This document shows positions 14,320 to 17,560 of a stretch of DNA of 17,560 nt, in pieces; the stretch's first letter is position 1, and the number at the start of each line of letters is the position of its first letter. The position numbers and the translations under genes were made by a program. The stretch is from Prosthecobacter debontii. GTDB lineage: Bacteria; Verrucomicrobiota; Verrucomicrobiia; Verrucomicrobiales; Akkermansiaceae. The notes under the pieces were generated by a model, which was not told the DNA's origin, did not search any database, and saw only the letters and a list, made by a program, of their open reading frames with translations. The DNA is taken from the NCBI GenBank assembly GCA_945883455.1, contig CAMCXJ010000027.1, positions 1 to 17,560 on the forward strand. The letters run 5' to 3'.

Positions 14320-14678
14320 TCCAGTCCTCCATCGGTCCCTCATTCCCTCTCCTTTTGGTCATCCTCTGCTTTGTCGCGACGGGTGCACTTGTGTTGATCG
14401 TGTTGCTTTTGCTCATCATGAATTCAAAGATATCCGCGTCTTCCGCGAAGCTTTCCCGAACTAGTCGCCTCTCGAAACCCCAGAATTACGAACGGACGCA
14501 AGGTAAAATCGACTCTCCGCAGGTGGTCGAAAATCGTAACATGGAAGAGATACCCGTGGGCACGCATTACGAGCAGTTTCTCAACGAGGAACCCGAACGC
14601 CGCAGGCTCCCAAAGAAAGAAAAATTCAAGGCCTACCGCGCGTGGCGCACAGAAAAAGGCCTGAACTGGTCGAAATGA
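14316..14678 (+). CDS. Small membrane protein with conserved basic C-terminal motif
   Basis: This 120-aa protein overlaps the xseA stop by four bases (ATGA), so it is likely translationally coupled. One hydrophobic helix lies at about residues 10-35. A polar linker and a C-terminal block (HYEQFLNEEPERRRLPKKEK, then FKAYRAWRTEKGLNWSK) follow. The end, with alternating charged and aromatic residues and a GLNWSK finish, looks like a conserved motif rather than random sequence. It is too different from XseB (an 80-aa helical protein without a membrane segment) to be the small exonuclease VII subunit. No function can be assigned. Confidence 0.7.
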   Translation: MIQSSIGPSFPLLLVILCFVATGALVLIVLLLLIMNSKISASSAKLSRTSRLSKPQNYERTQGKIDSPQVVENRNMEEIPVGTHYEQFLNEEPERRRLPKKEKFKAYRAWRTEKGLNWSK

Positions 14679-14699
14679 AGAAAGACCGCCTCCGCTCCC

Positions 14700-14924
14700 A
14701 TGAAAACGCCCATCAGCCATGCCGTCGCCTCTGCCGTAGGGATGGGAGTGGGGATCGCACTCATCGCGTTCTTGGATCGTGATGAAAAGCACGGGGCCTC
14801 AGCGGATGGGCGCATCCCTCCTCCGAACCAGCGATCCCGTGCAATCTCCGCCAATCACGCCACCGATCGCAGCAAGCCTGGACGGGAGGAGACCTCGCTC
14901 GATCTCCTCAATGATTCTCAATGA
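14700..14924 (+). CDS. Candidate 74-aa single-pass membrane protein
   Basis: An ATG 21 nt after the previous gene opens a frame with one hydrophobic segment (SHAVASAVGMGVGIALIAFL, residues 6-25) and a polar tail rich in R, S, N and D. The position, in line with the xseA operon, supports it. Its end lies inside a tandem 10-bp duplication and the first copy of the 23-bp direct repeat, so the last residues may derive from an insertion boundary. No family is recognised. Confidence 0.45.
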   Translation: MKTPISHAVASAVGMGVGIALIAFLDRDEKHGASADGRIPPPNQRSRAISANHATDRSKPGREETSLDLLNDSQ

Positions 14925-14926
14925 TT
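14907..14926. repeat. Tandem duplication of a 10-bp unit (CTCAATGATT)
   Basis: CTCAATGATT occurs twice without a gap, at 14907-14916 and 14917-14926. The second copy runs into the 23-bp direct repeat that starts at 14918. It may be a short slippage duplication or a duplicated insertion boundary. Confidence 0.6.
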
Positions 14927-14940
14927 AAGGGACGCACCTT
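14918..14940 (+). repeat. 23-bp direct repeat, copy 1
   Basis: Positions 14918-14940 and 17160-17182 are identical at 22 of 23 bases; the difference is T or A after TCAATGAT. The core AAGGGACGCACCTT can form a four-pair hairpin AAGG/CCTT. Copy 2 lies about 50 nt upstream of the RAYT transposase, so the repeat may be a transposase-related site. Confidence 0.7.
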
Positions 14941-15218
14941 TCTTCCAACGGTGGTAAGCTTCTTGAGTTGGTCGAGTTGTGTCATGGCGGATGGGAGTGT
15001 GACCCAAATACGCGCGTTGATGAACGCAAATTTTCAGGGAAATCGAGCCCCCCTTGGAAGCACAATTAGCCAGTATCCACTATCATACAATTCCTACTTC
15101 TTGTCGCCATTTTCAACGCTTTTTCTTGGATCGAGAGAACCCCAAAGAGCTTGCTGAATGGCTCATCCTTACCACCTCGATGTGGTTTAACGGGATTTCT
15201 CATGCCATCTCGACCTAA
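14921..15218 (+). pseudogene. Small secreted protein, apparently frameshifted at a C6 run
   Basis: The ATG at 14921 begins a signal-peptide-like sequence (MIKGRTFLPTVVSFLSWSSC, VMA, then DGSVTQIRALMNANFQGNRA). At six consecutive C (15048-15053) the protein-like reading moves to the next frame: LEAQLASIHYHTIPTSCRHF, then QRFFLDRENPKELAEWLI and a stop at 15216-15218. With five C in the run, one continuous protein of about 98 residues would result. In the unshifted frame translation continues to 15157 with less convincing sequence. The join is an inference from composition only. A sequencing error in the homopolymer is a simple alternative. No family is recognised. The start codon lies inside the 23-bp direct repeat. 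Confidence 0.4.
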
Positions 15219-15312
15219 GGTATCCAATGGCACACGCAGTCACAAGAATTGTGGAGCCAACCAGACTGACAGCCCCGATGAGGGCACAGACATTTTTGAT
15301 GATTTCAAACAT
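15187..15312 (-). CDS. 41-aa single-pass membrane small ORF
   Basis: The minus-strand ATG at 15312 encodes MFEIIKNVCALIGAVSLVGS followed by TILVTACAIGYLRSRWHEKS and R. This is an ideal short membrane protein: charged start, a hydrophobic helix of about 22 residues, then a basic R/W/H/K tail consistent with a cytoplasmic C-terminus. The stop (15187-15189) overlaps the 3' end of the frameshifted ORF on the other strand. There is no clear Shine-Dalgarno sequence, as for most genes here. Toxin-like small hydrophobic peptides look similar, but no antisense RNA signal was identified. The function is unknown. Confidence 0.45.
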   Translation of the reverse strand: MFEIIKNVCALIGAVSLVGSTILVTACAIGYLRSRWHEKSR

Positions 15313-15551
15313 TTCACTCAGGCTTATGGATTTAACGGGCAGTTCATACGATGATGGAGCGATTCTGAATCATTTGCAGGCGATAACCATCATCCATGGA
15401 ATCAGGGAAAATGCCGCGAGCAAACTTTCGAAAAAAATACCGACTCACGATCCAGCGCACTATGCAAAAACGGAACATATCCTGCGGGTTGGAAGTCCGT
15501 ATTTGATTCTGTCGGCAGACTCCGTATCCCGCGTGCCAGCAAGACGCCCTC
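15313..15551. other. Intergenic region upstream of the AraC-family gene, low GC
   Basis: No convincing gene is seen on either strand. The base composition is clearly lower in GC than the core genes (25 of 60 bases are G/C in 15301-15360). A promoter for the AraC-family gene is expected here, but I see no standard -35/-10 pair with confidence. Confidence 0.5.
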
Positions 15552-16559
15552 ATGCGACATCCTTCAGAAACACACCCCCCCGAGAAGCCATGCGAACCCG
15601 TCATGAGCGGCTTTGTTCGGCGCGAGTCATTCGAGGATCTGGCGGGCTGCATGAAGGATTATTTCCAAATCGATGCCGTCCAGTTGGAGTCGGGAGACTT
15701 TCAAGGGCAAGTCGACTTCATCGCCACGAAGGGTTTACTGCTCTACCGCGAGAATTATCCACTTCGCACCCACCTAGAGGGCGAGTTGCTGGGAAACCGA
15801 TTTGGATTTTCAATACCACTTCGCACCGCCGAGGCGAGGTTTTTAGGCGAAACAGTCGATGACAACAGGATCTCGTCGAGCATTACCGGAGAATCCTTTG
15901 ATCACATGATGGAGAGCGGCTATCAGCAGATGATTCTCCTGTTAGATTATGCGAAATTGCTGCAAATGGCCGAGCAGCTATCACTGTCGGAGGCGTCCCT
16001 CAAGGCTCTCTTGCTGGGCAGGAGAAAAAAAACCCTTCAATCGAACCACCATGACATCCAGAGCATCCGGGAGATATTCATTCCGATGCTGAATGCCGCA
16101 CGCCAGGGCAATTTGAACATCAGCGCAGATCAGTTTGAGAAGGTGATTTTTGACTCCATTCTGCCAGTGCTTGACGGGGGTGAACACGATTTGGACCGGG
16201 GCCCCGCAGCCATCACGGTGAGTCGCGCATTGGAATTGGCTCGCAGCATCAGCGGACCCGTTTGCATCTCCGACCTCTGCATGGTGCTCAACGTCAACCC
16301 CAGGACTCTCCATAAAGCCTTCATCAAGATCATGGGAATGCCTCCATACCAATTTTTCCAAAAGCGCAGACTGAGCCAAGCTTACCAGATGTTGCTGAAT
16401 ACCGATCCGAGGGAATTCAGCGTCACTGACATCGCTATGCGACTCGGGTTCTCTGAGCTCGGCAGATTTTCCGTTCAATATCGCGGATTGTTTGGCGAGA
16501 GCCCTTCAGAAACCCGCCTCCGTTTCCGGAAATGCACTGTCGTCGTGCCCAGTTTCTGA
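15552..16559 (+). CDS. AraC/XylS-family transcriptional regulator
   Basis: This 335-aa protein has a C-terminal AraC DNA-binding domain (about residues 225-330) with two helix-turn-helix units: CISDLCMVLNVNPRTLHKAF, and FSVTDIAMRLGFSELGRFSV followed by QYRGLFGESPSETR, the classic family end. The N-terminal part (about 20-215; FEDLAGCMKDYFQIDAVQLE, then SGDFQGQVDFIATKGLLLY) resembles the sensor region of EutR-like AraC regulators, so its ligand is unknown. The start could instead be the ATG at 15603 (MSGFVRRESF), which removes 17 residues including those encoded by a C7 run. It stands alone, with the zinc-ribbon gene downstream by 123 nt and a low-GC spacer upstream. The whole block sits between the two 23-bp direct repeats, which suggests accessory DNA. 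Confidence 0.85.
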   Translation: MRHPSETHPPEKPCEPVMSGFVRRESFEDLAGCMKDYFQIDAVQLESGDFQGQVDFIATKGLLLYRENYPLRTHLEGELLGNRFGFSIPLRTAEARFLGETVDDNRISSSITGESFDHMMESGYQQMILLLDYAKLLQMAEQLSLSEASLKALLLGRRKKTLQSNHHDIQSIREIFIPMLNAARQGNLNISADQFEKVIFDSILPVLDGGEHDLDRGPAAITVSRALELARSISGPVCISDLCMVLNVNPRTLHKAFIKIMGMPPYQFFQKRRLSQAYQMLLNTDPREFSVTDIAMRLGFSELGRFSVQYRGLFGESPSETRLRFRKCTVVVPSF

Positions 16560-16682
16560 CCCAGACGAACCGAATTCCGCTTCGCAAGGTTAGGGACGAG
16601 TGAGCGCTCCTATCCATACTTCTCGAACGATCTTACCCTTACCACCACCATTTCAGCCCCCCGGGCATCTCCTGTTAGAAAC

Positions 16683-17081
16683 ATGCACCGTCCGCGATCA
16701 ATCAACCTAATTTACCGACTTCGCTTCGCCGCCGTAATGTGGTGCGCGCGATTTTGCCTACTATCCGCCGCCCCTGTCCTCATACTGGGAGGACTCTGCG
16801 TTTATGATCCATATCTAACATACGTTGGTGCCGGTGCGGGAATTTCGGGTGGTTTTATGGCAATTCTCCAATGGATGGTCGCGAGCAAGGCGAGATGCCC
16901 GCTCTGTCACACACCCATACTTGCCGACAAAGCCTGTTCCCGACACCGCCAAGCAAAAGCCGCATTCGGTAGCCACCGCACCCGCGTGGCCCTGGCCATT
17001 ATTTTCAAAAATCAGTTTTACTGCCCCTATTGCAACGAACCTACGCTGCTTCGGCTGCGAAACTCCATCAAACGAGCATGA
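16683..17081 (+). CDS. Two-helix membrane protein with C-terminal zinc ribbon
   Basis: This 132-aa protein has two predicted membrane helices (about 17-38 and 43-64). A cytoplasmic or periplasmic tail carries CPLC (C72/C75) and CPYC (C114/C117), a split zinc-ribbon knuckle pair, with CSRH (85-88) between them. A stretch RTRVALAIIFKNQFY precedes the second knuckle. The four cysteines probably bind one structural zinc. I recognise no named family and cannot assign a function. It follows the AraC-family gene by 123 nt on the same strand and could be its target, but no operator is seen. The C-terminal boundary is at 17081, after which the same frame is open to 17234. Confidence 0.7.
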   Translation: MHRPRSINLIYRLRFAAVMWCARFCLLSAAPVLILGGLCVYDPYLTYVGAGAGISGGFMAILQWMVASKARCPLCHTPILADKACSRHRQAKAAFGSHRTRVALAIIFKNQFYCPYCNEPTLLRLRNSIKRA

Positions 17082-17138
17082 AACCGCAGGGCATCTACCT
17101 TTGAGGGCCTGCTGCACTTCGTGGCCAGGCAGAAGCGA

Positions 17139-17234
17139 ATGGCCCGCGAAGTCCAGATTTCAATGATAAAGGGACGCACCTTACTGCGAAAAATCCTCGC
17201 CATCTGGTTTCGAGCGTGTAGGTATGGGGCATGA
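17139..17234 (+). CDS. Possible leader ORF overlapping the RAYT start
   Basis: An ATG at 17139 opens 31 codons (MAREVQISMIKGRTLLRKIL, then AIWFRACRYGA) that end in a TGA overlapping the RAYT ATG as ATGA. An internal ATG at 17163 lies inside the second 23-bp repeat and would give a 23-aa hydrophobic peptide. Translational coupling with the transposase is conceivable. It is short and otherwise unsupported. Confidence 0.2.
   Translation: MAREVQISMIKGRTLLRKILAIWFRACRYGA
17160..17182 (+). repeat. 23-bp direct repeat, copy 2
   Basis: Matches 14918-14940 at 22 of 23 bases, in the same orientation. It ends 48 nt before the RAYT start codon. The sequence outside the repeat differs between copies on both sides. 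Confidence 0.7.
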
Positions 17235-17560
17235 GGCAATCCCGTTTCCTGGCACCTTGGAGGCAATCCACGGAAAAACCTGCGCTGTATCACCTTGTAA
17301 CGAGGGTGGTGGAGCGTCGATTTGCCTTTGGCGTGGAAGAGAAAGAGCGGTTCCGCACCTTGATGCGGATGATGGAGCGCTTCAGCGGTTGCCGGGTTCT
17401 CACGTATTGCGTGATGTGCAACCATGTTCACATTCTGCTGGAGGTTCCGCCGATGCGAGAGGGAGGATTGAGCGACGCGGAATTGTTTGAGCGGCTGGGA
17501 GTGTTGTATTCCGAGATTTTTGTCGCCGGGGTTGCGAAGGAGCTGGAGCAGGCGCGGAAC
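17231..17560 (+). CDS. RAYT: REP-associated tyrosine transposase (Y1/IS200-like), 5' part
   Basis: The ATG at 17231 opens a frame running to the window end (110 residues seen; such proteins are typically about 200-330 aa). PALYHLVTRVVERRFAFG matches the conserved Y-H-[LV]-x-x-R-x-x-x-R-x-x-x-F opening of Y1 transposases. TYCVMCNHVHILLEVP contains the HUH metal-binding motif (H-V-H). The catalytic tyrosine would lie further downstream. RAYTs are domesticated single-copy relatives of IS200/IS605 transposases that bind and cleave REP hairpins at a GTAG-type tetranucleotide. The gene is oriented away from the 23-bp repeat just upstream. A REPIN with GTAG heads is present at 6034-6208, but cognacy is not shown. 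Confidence 0.9.
   Translation, partial: MRQSRFLAPWRQSTEKPALYHLVTRVVERRFAFGVEEKERFRTLMRMMERFSGCRVLTYCVMCNHVHILLEVPPMREGGLSDAELFERLGVLYSEIFVAGVAKELEQARN

Noticed and set aside
14316..14678. The gene after xseA as xseB
   Set aside because: It has a membrane helix and a basic tail, unlike the short helical XseB.
15227..15862. Plus-strand open frame overlapping the AraC-family gene start
   Set aside because: It is out of frame with the clear regulator, lacks motifs, and has arginine/proline-rich noise at its end.

Overview
This window looks like a chromosomal segment of a GC-rich bacterium of the Verrucomicrobiota, most likely Verrucomicrobiales. Three things point there: protein styles (a rhomboid with a C-terminal helical add-on, a CcsA with a large extracytoplasmic insert, formylglycine sulfatases), start codons that mostly lack Shine-Dalgarno sequences, and a lineage-style REP transposase. 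No rRNA, tRNA or CRISPR array was seen. The taxonomy is an inference.

Layout. (1) 1-2575, plus strand: the 3' part of a HemW/HemN-like radical SAM gene, a chorismate-lyase-like gene, and a flavin-dependent halogenase-like gene that keeps both halogenase hallmarks. The set suggests the edge of a pathway making (halogenated) 4-hydroxybenzoate-derived products such as aryl-polyene pigments. A GT4 glycosyltransferase (2701-3993) and a CcsA-type cytochrome c biogenesis protein (4168-6030) follow. (2) 6031-6231: a convergent intergenic region with a perfect 30-bp inverted repeat. Each arm is a REP-like hairpin with a GTAG tetranucleotide, so together they form a REPIN. (3) 6232-7889, minus strand: a rhomboid protease-mazG operon. 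(4) 8108-9259: lipoprotein-type aldose epimerase. (5) 9292-10700: a gene graveyard with a DUF3368 (PIN-like) toxin fragment, a sulfatase with an out-of-frame signal peptide and a missing middle, and a toxin-antitoxin pair with internal deletions. (6) 10745-12814, minus strand: rimO and an upstream coiled-coil membrane protein, ending in a clear terminator. (7) 13009-14924, plus strand: xseA and two small membrane proteins. (8) 14918-17560: a lower-GC accessory tract holding a frameshifted small secreted protein, a 41-aa membrane smORF on the minus strand, an AraC-family regulator, a zinc-ribbon membrane protein, and the 5' end of a RAYT (REP-associated tyrosine transposase). A 23-bp near-identical direct repeat flanks most of this tract.

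The most unusual signals are: (a) four gene-flanking spacers that carry different short sequences all repeated with an exact or near-exact 7-nt period, like the heptameric STRR repeats known from cyanobacteria; (b) the REPIN/RAYT pairing in one window; and (c) several decayed genes with clean in-frame internal deletions. Homology statements rest on motif recognition by eye, not on database searches.
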